NCBI GenBank assembly: GCA_014695325.1
Contig: JACJNZ010000079.1
Location: 52,591-116,590 of the forward strand
Length of the DNA: 64,000 nt
Source: Cyanobacteria bacterium FACHB-502
GTDB taxonomy: Bacteria; Cyanobacteriota; Cyanobacteriia; Elainellales; Elainellaceae
Reading direction: 5' to 3'
Position 1 is the first letter of the stretch. The number at the start of each line of letters is the position of its first letter. The notes beneath the pieces are model-generated. The model saw only the letters and a program-made list of their open reading frames with translations, had not been told where the DNA came from and made no database searches. This document shows positions 26,186-32,795 of this stretch, one piece after another. The translations under genes and the position numbers were made by a program.

Positions 26186-26746
26186 ATGGGAAACCTTTTA
26201 ATTACTCCCCCGATTGCATTGCCACTTTACATTCTTCCGATTAGTCTGTGGCTGTTGGAGTGGTTTTACCTGATCGACCCTTATTTTGAAGCAGTCAGTC
26301 AGCTTGATAGCCACACAGATGGACAATCTATGGCAATCGGATTAGGTCAAATTACAGCGATACCTGCCCTTCCATTCATTGAAGCCATTCTCTTTCTAAT
26401 TCTCAGACAATATCCAGGCTCTGTACGATTGTTGTCTTGGAACTCTCAGAAACAGGGGTTAAGCATTTTCTGGACAGCATTGTTTTTATCCTTGTCCTTT
26501 AGCTCGATTACGGAAGCCCAACACATGATATCTCTAGGGCTGTGGCTCAATGCTTTAGCCTGTTTGACTTGGGTTTATTTGTTTTTGGCATTCCGTTCCA
26601 TTGTGATAGAAAAAACAAAGGATGTTAAAGTAGCGATACCAAGCACCGATCCGGAGTATCTCATCTGTCCCCAATGTAGATTGGAACAGTGGCGAGGATA
26701 TGATAGGTGTCAAAGATGCGGCAAGTATATTGCCTTATCTCAATAA
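26186..26746 (+). CDS. Cassette 4: membrane protein with C-terminal zinc ribbon
   Basis: The 186-aa product has four hydrophobic segments (about residues 6-28, 50-72, 91-110 and 116-136) and a cytoplasmic tail LICPQCRLEQWRGYDRCQRCGKYI, a CxxC-x12-CxxC zinc ribbon. Short linkers contain acidic loops. No known family. The ATG at 26186 follows 117 bp of non-coding cassette DNA after site C. The gene ends just before R'' of site D. Confidence 0.7.
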   Translation: MGNLLITPPIALPLYILPISLWLLEWFYLIDPYFEAVSQLDSHTDGQSMAIGLGQITAIPALPFIEAILFLILRQYPGSVRLLSWNSQKQGLSIFWTALFLSLSFSSITEAQHMISLGLWLNALACLTWVYLFLAFRSIVIEKTKDVKVAIPSTDPEYLICPQCRLEQWRGYDRCQRCGKYIALSQ

Positions 26747-26754
26747 ACGTCGCA

Positions 26755-26839
26755 CCCCAACACTTTGCTGGAGCGAATGAAACGAAAGTTTCTAGTGCTT
26801 GGAAAGGTTATTTGTCACTGCTCAGCTTTGCCGTTAGGC
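26755..26839 (+). other. attC-like site D
   Basis: R'' CCCCAAC (26755-26761); R' GTTAGGC (26833-26839) matches GTTRRRY exactly. Left arm GCTGgAGC with one unpaired G pairs with right arm GCTCAGC; flanking TGA/TCA extend the stem. Confidence 0.78.
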
Positions 26840-26853
26840 GGGAGGGAATCGTT

Positions 26854-27294
26854 GTGTCATCGGATACGCGTCCCGACGGGGATTCCAAGCGCTTGGTGCG
26901 CGATTTCGTCGATGTGATCAACCGGCAGGATTGGGGCGCCTTAGATCACGTCGTATCTCCCGACTTCGTGAGGCATAGCGCCGCCGCAGGGCTCCAGCGT
27001 GTGGCATCTCGGGATGATCTAAAGCGCTTTCTTCAAGCCGAGTACGTTACGTTCCCCGACGCCCACGAGAGCCGCATGGACTTGGTTGCTGAGGGTGATC
27101 GCGTGGCAGCGCGACATCGCTTCACGGGTACACAACACGGCTCCATGGGACCGTATCCACCCTCGAATCGGTCGATGACGTCCGACTACATTGCGATTTA
27201 CCGGATCGCGAACCGCCGAATTGTCGAGGCTTGGGTCGAATGGGACAACCTGTCAGGCTTGGTGCAATTGGGGCACTTTCGTGCTCCCGCCTAA
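26854..27294 (+). CDS. Cassette 5: NTF2/SnoaL-like ester cyclase-type protein
   Basis: The product from GTG 26854 (GGAGGG seven bases upstream) is 146 aa: VRDFVDVINRQDWGALDHVVSPDFVRHS...ADEYVTFPDAHE-like SnoaL fold, with AEGDRVAARHRFTGTQHG and SMTSDYIAIYRIANRRIVEAWVEWDNLSGLVQLG. The family binds or cyclises small ketones and esters. The frame stays open upstream to 26707, but that part is attC D. The gene is markedly more G+C-rich than the window, pointing to a distant donor. The stop lies in R'' of site E. Confidence 0.85.
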   Translation: MSSDTRPDGDSKRLVRDFVDVINRQDWGALDHVVSPDFVRHSAAAGLQRVASRDDLKRFLQAEYVTFPDAHESRMDLVAEGDRVAARHRFTGTQHGSMGPYPPSNRSMTSDYIAIYRIANRRIVEAWVEWDNLSGLVQLGHFRAPA

Positions 27295-27405
27295 CAAAGC
27301 GATGGAGCGAACCGTGAACGATAAAGTGCCCGGACCTGAGTGCGGCTGTCGCCGCGCTCAGCCGTATATGCCTTGGCGGGCGGCCGCTCATCGGCAACGT
27401 TAGCT
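27289..27405 (+). other. attC-like site E
   Basis: R'' GCCTAAC (27289-27295) is a perfect RYYYAAC; R' GTTAGCT (27399-27405). Left arm GCGATGgAGCGaaCCG pairs with right arm GCGGCCGCTCATCGGC, with unpaired bases on the left. The loop is longer (about 60 nt), as in many chromosomal integron attC sites. Confidence 0.88.
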
Positions 27406-27441
27406 TGCTAGCAATTTTGTGTAGTCGGTCCTCCTTAGTAC

Positions 27442-27470
27442 TTGACATCTACTCAAGAACTGAGTTAGAG
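27442..27470 (+). promoter_or_regulatory. Probable promoter of the thrS cassette
   Basis: TTGACA (27442-27447) is a perfect -35 box. At 17-bp spacing the -10 position reads TTAGAG, a weak match, and TATATC lies a few bases further on. Transcription would start near 27478, just before the first leader ORF. Confidence 0.45.
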
Positions 27471-27500
27471 AAGATATATCAAACTAGAAATCTTCAACCC

Positions 27501-27563
27501 GTGCAGTCGTCGATCGCCCTTACTACCACTACCACCCCAACCATCCATTCAGGAGGGTCGTAA
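27501..27563 (+). CDS. Thr-rich leader peptide 1 of a tandem attenuator
   Basis: A 20-codon frame starting at GTG 27501 contains six Thr codons, five of them consecutive (LTTTTTPTIHSGGS at the end), and stops at TAA 27561-27563. The codons for GG near the end give AGGAGGG (27551-27557), which is complementary to the 5' arm CCCTCC of the terminator at 27599-27623. A ribosome stalled at the Thr codons would leave AGGAGGG free to pair and so block the terminator. No clear ribosome site precedes the GTG, which is the weak point. Confidence 0.65.
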   Translation: MQSSIALTTTTTPTIHSGGS

Positions 27564-27598
27564 GGTGCTGCGTTGAAAACAGTCTTACAGCTTTAGTT

Positions 27599-27633
27599 GC
27601 CCTCCAGAGTTTCTCCGGAGGGCAATGTTTTTC
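27599..27633 (+). terminator. Attenuator terminator 1
   Basis: GCCCTCC (27599-27605) pairs with GGAGGGC (27617-27623), with an inner GAG/CTC and a TTT loop, followed by AATGTTTTT. The 5' arm can alternatively pair with AGGAGGG at the end of leader 1. Confidence 0.68.
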
Positions 27634-27651
27634 AGTTAAAAGGAATCTGCC

Positions 27652-27711
27652 ATGTTACTGTCGATGCCGCTTGCAATGACCACCCCTACCATCATGCCAG
27701 GAGGGACGTGA
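27652..27711 (+). CDS. Thr-containing leader peptide 2 of a tandem attenuator
   Basis: A 19-codon frame from ATG 27652 with AAGGA just upstream ends LAMTTPTIMPGGT and stops at TGA 27709-27711. Its last part aligns with leader 1 (TTPTI..GG in both). The codons for GG again give AGGAGGG (27699-27705), complementary to CCCTCC in terminator 2. Confidence 0.68.
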   Translation: MLLSMPLAMTTPTIMPGGT

Positions 27712-27738
27712 CGACTGATTGCGTATGCAATTTGTCCT

Positions 27739-27768
27739 ACCCTCCAAGTCAAGATTGGAGGGTTTTTT
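27739..27768 (+). terminator. Attenuator terminator 2
   Basis: ACCCTCCAA (27739-27747) pairs perfectly with TTGGAGGGT (27755-27763), a 7-nt loop and a run of six T follow: a textbook intrinsic terminator placed 36 bp before the thrS start. Its 5' arm can pair instead with AGGAGGG of leader 2. Confidence 0.82.
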
Positions 27769-27803
27769 ATTGCCAAATTATTCTTACAGCAGGAGAAACC
27801 AAA

Positions 27804-29045
27804 ATGTCGGATCACCGTGAACTTGCAAGGGATATGGACTTGTTTCATTTTGAAGAACATAGTCCAGGAATGGTGTTTTGGCACCCGCAGGGGTTGAAAC
27901 TTTTTCATAGCATTGAAAACTTCATGCGCCAGGTTTATCAAGCCTGTGGATTTGAAGAAGTGCGATCGCCTGTCGCCCTCAATCGATCGCTATGGGAACG
28001 TTCAGGCCACTGGGAAAAATTCCGCAAGGGGATGTTTGTGGTGGGTAGTGAAGAAGGCAAAGCAGATAATGAATCAGCCCAACCTGTTATTAGCTCTGAC
28101 TATGCGCTGAAGCCCATGTCCTGCCCTGCCCATATTGCTATTTATCAATCCCGCAAGCGCAGTTATCGAGAAAATCCTATGCGCTTAATGGAGTTTGGCA
28201 TGTGTCATCGCAATGAACGTTCTGGAACGCTATCGGGCTGTATGCGGCTGCGACAATTTGTCCAGGATGATGCTCATATCTTCTGCCGCGAATCTGAGGT
28301 GCAGAATGAAATTAGCAATTTCCTCAACATGGTACAGCAGGTTTACGCCGCTTTTGGCTACAATCAATTTTCCCTACAAATTTCTCTGAGACCCGAGCAA
28401 CGGCTTGGCTCTGATCACCTATGGGATCGCGCTGAATCTCTGTTAATTCAGTCAGTTCAAGCTTTGGGACACAACTACCAATTAGCTGCCAATGAAGGAG
28501 CATTCTATGGGCCAAAACTCGAAATTAGTTTACAAGATGCATTAGGACGGTCGTGGCAGTGCGGCACGTTTCAGATTGATTTCAATCTTCCCCAAGTCTT
28601 TGAATTGGCATTTGTGAATGAACAGGGAGAATTAGAACGTCCTGTCATGCTGCACCAGGCAATTTTAGGGTCATTAGAGCGTTGGATCGGCATTTTACTA
28701 GAACATCATCGTGGACTGCTTCCCGTTTGGGCTGCTCCGACACAAATCGCGATCGCCCCTATTTCTGATAAAACATTCGTCTGGGCAGAAACAATTTTCT
28801 CTCGACTTAAGCAATTGGGGGTTAGGGTAGAACTTCATGACCAAGATCAGACAATCAGCAAGAAAATTCGAGAACTTTCTAAGCGCCGGATTCCGCTGAT
28901 TGCGATTGTGGGTGAGCAGGAGATCAAGAGCAAAACGTTAAATCTTCGGTTCTTAGGAACTGTAGAACAACAGGAAATTAGCCTCGATCAACTTGAACAT
29001 AGGTTAGTGAAGCTGATCACGCCGAGCGCGAGTTTCTCACCCTGA
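27804..29045 (+). CDS. thrS: Cassette 6: threonyl-tRNA synthetase without N-terminal domains
   Basis: The 413-aa protein (ATG 27804, AGGAG eight bases upstream) has the class II core and anticodon-binding domain of ThrRS. Motif 1 is in VYQACGFEEVRSPV, motif 2 in EFGMCHRNERSGTLSGCMRLRQF and motif 3 in HQAILGSLERWIGILLEHHRG. The Zn-site residues are kept in MSCPAH, QDDAH and MLHQ. The anticodon domain runs from about residue 315 (VWAAPTQIAIAPI...). Full ThrRS is about 640 aa, so the TGS and editing domains are absent. It should charge tRNA-Thr and, lacking editing, may mischarge Ser. It sits in a gene cassette behind a double Thr leader. A resistant or stress ThrRS is possible. Confidence 0.9.
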   Translation: MSDHRELARDMDLFHFEEHSPGMVFWHPQGLKLFHSIENFMRQVYQACGFEEVRSPVALNRSLWERSGHWEKFRKGMFVVGSEEGKADNESAQPVISSDYALKPMSCPAHIAIYQSRKRSYRENPMRLMEFGMCHRNERSGTLSGCMRLRQFVQDDAHIFCRESEVQNEISNFLNMVQQVYAAFGYNQFSLQISLRPEQRLGSDHLWDRAESLLIQSVQALGHNYQLAANEGAFYGPKLEISLQDALGRSWQCGTFQIDFNLPQVFELAFVNEQGELERPVMLHQAILGSLERWIGILLEHHRGLLPVWAAPTQIAIAPISDKTFVWAETIFSRLKQLGVRVELHDQDQTISKKIRELSKRRIPLIAIVGEQEIKSKTLNLRFLGTVEQQEISLDQLEHRLVKLITPSASFSP

Positions 29046-29071
29046 TTGCCAGAAGAAGATGTGCGATCGCA

Positions 29072-29155
29072 AGCTGACAATGCGGCGGAGCGGACGGCTG
29101 TGAAAACTTGGTAAGCTACCAAGATATCTACCGCCGCTCACCTTCGCCGTTAGCC
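29072..29155 (+). other. attC-like site F
   Basis: R'' AGCTGAC (29072-29078), slightly off consensus; R' GTTAGCC (29149-29155). Left arm GGCGgAGCGGaCGG pairs with right arm CCGCCGCTCACC, with unpaired G and A on the left. Confidence 0.78.
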
Positions 29156-29182
29156 GACTTTTTAGGAGAGAATACAGCAGCA

Positions 29183-30004
29183 ATGATTTTTCAAGATGAA
29201 AGGTTGCGTGTCTTTTCTGAGTTGTTCTTTCAAGATTCAGACCAGCCCACACTTCGGCAGGAATGGCTCAGCCCAACTGTATTCGACTACTCCTGCCAAA
29301 GTCTGAGATACGTTGATGAGTTCCTCTTGCGCCTTCATAGTGAGCAAGCAGCATCTGATAAATGGGCAGGATTGATCTTGCGTGGTGGAGCTTATGTTGG
29401 TGAAGTCATTCGACGAAACTGCACGATCGTTGATTATCACTGGCTGAACTATGACGATGCGGTGCAAGTAAATCCAAGTATGGCTGAGTTTGGAAAAAGG
29501 ATTGGTACGGCATTCGCTTTGTACCACGCACCAAGGACACTCTGTTTTCCCCTAGCCCGAGTCGAAGAATGTTTGAACCTCGGTTACGAAAAGAGGGTCT
29601 TTGCGTTTGCTGAAGTCATGTTAGGTCAAGTCGTCGCAGCCCCATCAACAGAGGCAGCTGAATCACTCTACCAACAGGCTCGACAACGATGTACGGAGGC
29701 TATCGAACTGTCGGTTTACGATGATCGAGAAGTAATTCTTGGAATCACTCCCCCTCTAGAATCAGCACTCAGAAGTAATCCAACTCATATTCCTTCCCTT
29801 TCGCTTCTCAGTGAATTGCTCATCATGTTGAAGGCTTACGAAGAGGCAAAAAGTTTGGTGCGTAAGTTACGAGAAATCGAACCTGACAATGACGTTCATC
29901 AGACGAAGCAGCATCGGTTAGAGCATCTGAACGTTTCTAATTTTGATGAGTGTTTTGACCTCGAGGAGTGGGTATTAGAACAATGGAGAGCTAGAGGTAT
30001 TTAG
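29183..30004 (+). CDS. Cassette 7: hypothetical 273-aa protein with TPR-like C-terminus
   Basis: ATG 29183 (AGGAGAG 12 bases upstream) is preferred to the 25-codon longer frame, because that extension lies in site F. The N-terminal half has LSPTVFDYSCQSLRYVDEFLLRLH and LILRGGAYVGEVIRR, which recall uncharacterised proteins with a 'GxYVGEVI' box. The C-terminal 70 residues look like a tetratricopeptide pair (PTHIPSLSLLSELLIMLKAYEEAKSLVRKLREIEPDNDV). No catalytic motif was found. Function unknown. Confidence 0.65.
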   Translation: MIFQDERLRVFSELFFQDSDQPTLRQEWLSPTVFDYSCQSLRYVDEFLLRLHSEQAASDKWAGLILRGGAYVGEVIRRNCTIVDYHWLNYDDAVQVNPSMAEFGKRIGTAFALYHAPRTLCFPLARVEECLNLGYEKRVFAFAEVMLGQVVAAPSTEAAESLYQQARQRCTEAIELSVYDDREVILGITPPLESALRSNPTHIPSLSLLSELLIMLKAYEEAKSLVRKLREIEPDNDVHQTKQHRLEHLNVSNFDECFDLEEWVLEQWRARGI

Positions 30005-30026
30005 CCGTTATGTGTGTCCTTATGTC

Positions 30027-30111
30027 AGCTAACAAGCACCATGCAACGGCGAGCAACGGTTACTGGTGTGGATAGAAAGGGAAAAGTCGCCGCTGATGGC
30101 GATCGTTCGAC
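30027..30111 (+). other. attC-like site G
   Basis: R'' AGCTAAC (30027-30033); R' GTTCGAC (30105-30111), degenerate. Left arm CCATgCAaCGGCGA pairs with right arm TCGCCGCTGATGG, leaving G and A unpaired on the left. The strong arms outweigh the poor R'. Confidence 0.75.
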
Positions 30112-30230
30112 GGCACTCTTGTAGGTCGACATTGCCAGCGTTTGCTAAGGTCATTCCTCACCCGTAGTACTCCTGATTGCTTGACACGATTGCTATGCTG
30201 AACGAGGAACTGAAGTCCTAAGGAGGACAT

Positions 30231-30836
30231 ATGGCTGCACCAGCGAGTGACCCCTCCTGGAGCGACTATTATCAGAAGGTTGCCCAACGCCCAGTCCGCG
30301 ATCTGCTCATCCAAGTGGTCGAACGATTTCCATCGCCTGGAGTGGCGATTGACCTTGGCTGTGGGGGTGGCATTGAAACCAGCGAACTCCTTCGGCGTGG
30401 TTGGCATGTCGTTGCCGTGGATCAAGAAGCAGCCGCGCTCAACTCTACTTTTGGGCAGGCACCTCCTGAGGCTCGCGACCGTCTGACAACTCAGTGTGCA
30501 GCCTTTGGCTCCGTGCTTCTTCCTGCTGCCGACCTGATTTGGGCTGGTTCAAGTCTGCCATTTTGCCAGCCTGAACACTTTCCGCGTCTGTGGGAACAAA
30601 TCAGCACCGCCTTGTGCCCGGGCGGGCGGTTTGCCGGTGATTTGTTTGGCGTCCATCACGCCTGGCGGGAAATCCCTAGCATGACCTTTGTCACCATGGA
30701 GCAAGTCCAAACCTTGCTCCAATCGTTTGAGGTTGAACTGCTGAATGAGCGTGAAGAGGAACGTCAAACCGCCTTTCAGGGAATACAACATTGGCATGGC
30801 TTTGCCATCGTTGCGCGTAAGCCAGTCCTTGCCTAA
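30231..30836 (+). CDS. Cassette 8: class I SAM-dependent methyltransferase
   Basis: ATG 30231 follows a strong AGGAGG. The 201-aa product has WSDYYQKVAQRPVRDLL, motif I VAIDLGCGGGIETSELLRRGWHVVAVDQE, and ADLIWAGSSLPFCQPEHFPRLWEQI, which is the layout of TehB-like/Methyltransf_25 enzymes (about 200 aa). The substrate cannot be told from sequence. It differs from the cassette-2 methyltransferase. Confidence 0.85.
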   Translation: MAAPASDPSWSDYYQKVAQRPVRDLLIQVVERFPSPGVAIDLGCGGGIETSELLRRGWHVVAVDQEAAALNSTFGQAPPEARDRLTTQCAAFGSVLLPAADLIWAGSSLPFCQPEHFPRLWEQISTALCPGGRFAGDLFGVHHAWREIPSMTFVTMEQVQTLLQSFEVELLNEREEERQTAFQGIQHWHGFAIVARKPVLA

Positions 30837-30848
30837 CCTGACCGTGCC

Positions 30849-30934
30849 GCCCAACACGTTGTTGCAACGGACTGCCAAGAGCCACTATGTTTAGTTGCAA
30901 ACGTTTTTTCAGCCGTTGAACAGCATCGTTGGAC
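30849..30934 (+). other. attC-like site H
   Basis: R'' GCCCAAC (30849-30855) and R' GTTGGAC (30928-30934) both match the consensus exactly. Left arm TTGTTGCAACGGAC pairs with right arm GCCGTTGAACAGC, with unpaired bases. It starts 12 bp after the methyltransferase stop. Confidence 0.88.
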
Positions 30935-30941
30935 GGACAAG

Positions 30942-31448
30942 ATGCAGGAACCGAATCGCCTCTCCAGATGCATATTTGCGCCGGTGCTACTCACGAGCAC
31001 TGAGGTCACTGAGTACCGGAGGCGATTCGATTCTCTATACGGAAAATGTTCACCCCACGTGACTCTCGTCTTTCCATTCGCCTCGGCAGTTCCGGATGCC
31101 GTTCTAGCAGATGCCCTGGAGAACATCGCTCAGACGCGTGACGCTCTCGAGGTCACGCTGCTTGCCCCAGAGTTAATGGACGACTGCGTGGTCCTGCCGT
31201 TGGCCAACCCGTCTCCATGGTTTCGAGAAACGCACGAACGTTTGTCGGTTCTCGCCGTCGCACGCGTGAGTGACCAGTATCGACCACATGTGACGATTGG
31301 ACGCGATGTCAGCACCAAGTATTGGCCCGAACTCAGGTTCCCTAGTTTGGCGAGTGGATTGCACACCCGGCTCGACCGCATCGTGCTCGAGGAGATCCAA
31401 CCAGATGAGTCGTCGCGGATCGTCTATGAGACGCGCCTTCGAGCATGA
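30942..31448 (+). CDS. Cassette 9: 2H phosphoesterase (2'-5' RNA ligase family)
   Basis: The 168-aa product has the two HxT motifs that define the superfamily: SPHVTLVFPF (about residue 45) and YRPHVTIGRD (about residue 117). Related enzymes open or form cyclic or 2'-5' RNA phosphodiesters. ATG 30942 begins 8 bp after site H, so the cassette has almost no leader. The gene is G+C-rich relative to the window, like cassette 5. Confidence 0.82.
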   Translation: MQEPNRLSRCIFAPVLLTSTEVTEYRRRFDSLYGKCSPHVTLVFPFASAVPDAVLADALENIAQTRDALEVTLLAPELMDDCVVLPLANPSPWFRETHERLSVLAVARVSDQYRPHVTIGRDVSTKYWPELRFPSLASGLHTRLDRIVLEEIQPDESSRIVYETRLRA

Positions 31449-31452
31449 GCGA

Positions 31453-31480
31453 GCCGCCCAACGCCATGACGTTGGGCGGC
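31453..31480 (+). other. Collapsed attC-like hairpin (site I)
   Basis: GCCGCCCAACG (31453-31463) and CGTTGGGCGGC (31470-31480) form a perfect 11-bp stem with a 6-nt loop. Inside it R'' GCCCAAC and R' GTTGGGC are 8 bp apart, so the usual L arms are missing. TTTACGTTT follows, so it may also work as a terminator of cassette 9. Either a deletion derivative of an attC or a terminator that resembles one. Confidence 0.5.
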
Positions 31481-31610
31481 TTTACGTTTCGGTGGCAGCA
31501 GTACAGAAAAGTTGCCTACTTTTATGCAAAGTTTAAGCCAGTCCTGTCATATCGCAATAGGTGATCGTCGTTGAGTTTTAGTAGCTTCGGATGATCACCC
31601 ATGATTCAAA

Positions 31611-32081
31611 CTAAGCTTGCTGGTTTAAGTAATAGAGTTCTGGGATGTGCTCAGGGTAAAGGAAATAACCGAGATCTGCTGGCAATCTAAAGTCATTGGT
31701 TGGGCGATGCCAGAAGTAAGAAAACTTCATACCTGCATCAATTCCATCCCCTTGAACAACCTGATCCCAAGCATCTGGCGTATTCCGAGGTGCTTGTAGC
31801 AGGAAGCAATGCCGATATGAAGCAAGTTTATGCGGCTGTCGCCAGCAGATTTCGGCTACACCTAACTTACGGATGATAGTTAGGCCACTGAGTCCACATT
31901 CCTCAAAAATTTCTCGGTGTAACGCACATTCGAGTGATTCTTGAGATTCAACACCGCCTCCAGGAATTTGGACAGGAGCTTCAGGGCAATCAGGGTGCCT
32001 AAACAGGAGCAATTGGTGAAGACCTTGGGGATTTTGACGGATGATGTAAGCACCAACTCGAACCGTAGTTTTCACATGCAT
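31611..32081 (-). CDS. Cassette 10: NUDIX hydrolase, in reverse orientation
   Basis: The 156-aa product contains the NUDIX box GGGVESQESLECALHREIFEECGL (G-x5-E-x7-REUXEExGU) at about residues 41-64. A long N-terminal strand and the C-terminal region (DFRLPADLGYFLYPEHIPELYYLNQQ) are typical of the fold. It would hydrolyse a nucleoside diphosphate linked to X; the substrate is unknown. It reads against all other cassettes but lies between sites I and J, so it would be an inverted cassette gene. Confidence 0.85.
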   Translation of the reverse strand: MHVKTTVRVGAYIIRQNPQGLHQLLLFRHPDCPEAPVQIPGGGVESQESLECALHREIFEECGLSGLTIIRKLGVAEICWRQPHKLASYRHCFLLQAPRNTPDAWDQVVQGDGIDAGMKFSYFWHRPTNDFRLPADLGYFLYPEHIPELYYLNQQA

Positions 32082-32157
32082 AGGTTATGTTTGTACGGTG
32101 TTCGATAGACTCAGATATTTAACATCACAGCAACAAGGGCTAATTCCATATACAGCA

Positions 32158-32242
32158 GTCCAACAATCGTGGTGCAGCGGATTGTTGCTGTTGCTGGCGG
32201 AGTTTCAAGTACCTTTGCAACCGCTAACCACGACCGTTGTCC
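32158..32242 (+). other. attC-like site J
   Basis: R'' GTCCAAC (32158-32164) matches RYYYAAC; R' GTTGTCC (32236-32242) has one deviation. Left arm TCGTGGTgcAGCGG pairs with right arm CCGCTAACCACGA, leaving bases unpaired on one side. It lies beyond the promoter side of the NUDIX gene. Confidence 0.75.
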
Positions 32243-32259
32243 ATCAATCGTCTCATGCC

Positions 32260-32612
32260 ATGAGTTTGAGAAGCGTCTATCGCGTCACTGTTTTTATTCC
32301 ATCGGACAGCGTTCCTGCTCTTCAGTCAGCGCTTCTGAAGACCGGGACCCTCAGCTACGGAAACTACTCGGACGTCCTATGGCTGTCTTCACCCGGTAAA
32401 GAGTCATTCATGCCTCTTCCTGGGTCAACTCCAACTCTGGGCACAGAGGGTGAAGCGACTACCTCACCTCATCCTCTGTCCAAGTAGTCTTCTCTGTTGC
32501 GCGAGAAGATGCTGTCCTTGACTCGGTAATCGATGCCATTCGGTCCGCTCATCCCTGGGAAGAGCCCGTTGTTTATGTTGATGAGACCTTGGCTTTAAGT
32601 AGTCGTAGCTAA
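32260..32612 (+). pseudogene. Cassette 11: NIF3/YqfO-like C-terminal domain protein, frameshifted
   Basis: From ATG 32260 the product reads VYRVTVFIPSDSVPALQSALLKTGTLSYGNYSDVLWLSSPGKESFMPLPGSTPTLG, then shifts frame near 32465-32485 to VVFSVAREDAVLDSVIDAIRSAHPWEEPVVYVDETLAL and stops at 32610. Together they match the small alpha/beta domain found in YqfO/NIF3-type and CutA-like proteins. The break makes a 75-aa truncated product unless the shift is a sequencing error. Confidence 0.75.
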
Positions 32613-32625
32613 AATGGTAGTTTTT

Positions 32626-32678
32626 GGGCAACAAGAGCCGGCTCCGGAGCTTCGGACGCAGAGCGGCAAACGTTAACT
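32626..32678 (+). other. Compact attC-like site K
   Basis: R''-like GGGCAAC (32626-32632) and R'-like GTTAACT (32672-32678) are 53 bp end to end. Left arm GCCGgCTCcG pairs with right arm CGCAGAGCGGC with unpaired bases. Less certain than the others, but in the expected place after cassette 11. Confidence 0.5.
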
Positions 32679-32687
32679 CTTTCAAAA

Positions 32688-32795
32688 ATGATTAAATTCG
32701 ACAATAGTGGACTCCCTTGTATTTCTGCATCGGCCGACTGGGAAAGTTTCTGCGATCGCGGTCGGAAATTTCAGTATCTGTTGTTGGCAGAGTGA
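32688..32795 (+). CDS. Mini-ORF of 35 aa, overlapping the ~110-bp repeat
   Basis: ATG 32688 to TGA 32795 gives MIKFDNSGLPCISASADWES and CDRGRKFQYLLLAE. Most of it (from about codon 14) lies in the repeat that recurs inverted at 43167-43278, where the frame is broken. It has no ribosome site. It may be an orphan coding relic or chance. Confidence 0.3.
   Translation: MIKFDNSGLPCISASADWESFCDRGRKFQYLLLAE

Larger units (their letters stand above)
23200..32678 (+). other. Integron cassette array without integrase (CALIN)
   Basis: Eleven attC-like sites (A-K) occur in the same orientation, and each lies just after one gene or gene pair. The strong sites start with RYYYAAC-like R'' boxes, end with GTTRRRY-like R' boxes and contain imperfect L''/L' arms with unpaired bases in one arm, as expected of integron attC sites folded as hairpins. 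The array has no IntI gene and no visible attI. Cassettes differ sharply in base composition and in probable origin. This matches the definition of a CALIN; the calls rest on the folded arms, worked out by eye for every site. Confidence 0.82.
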
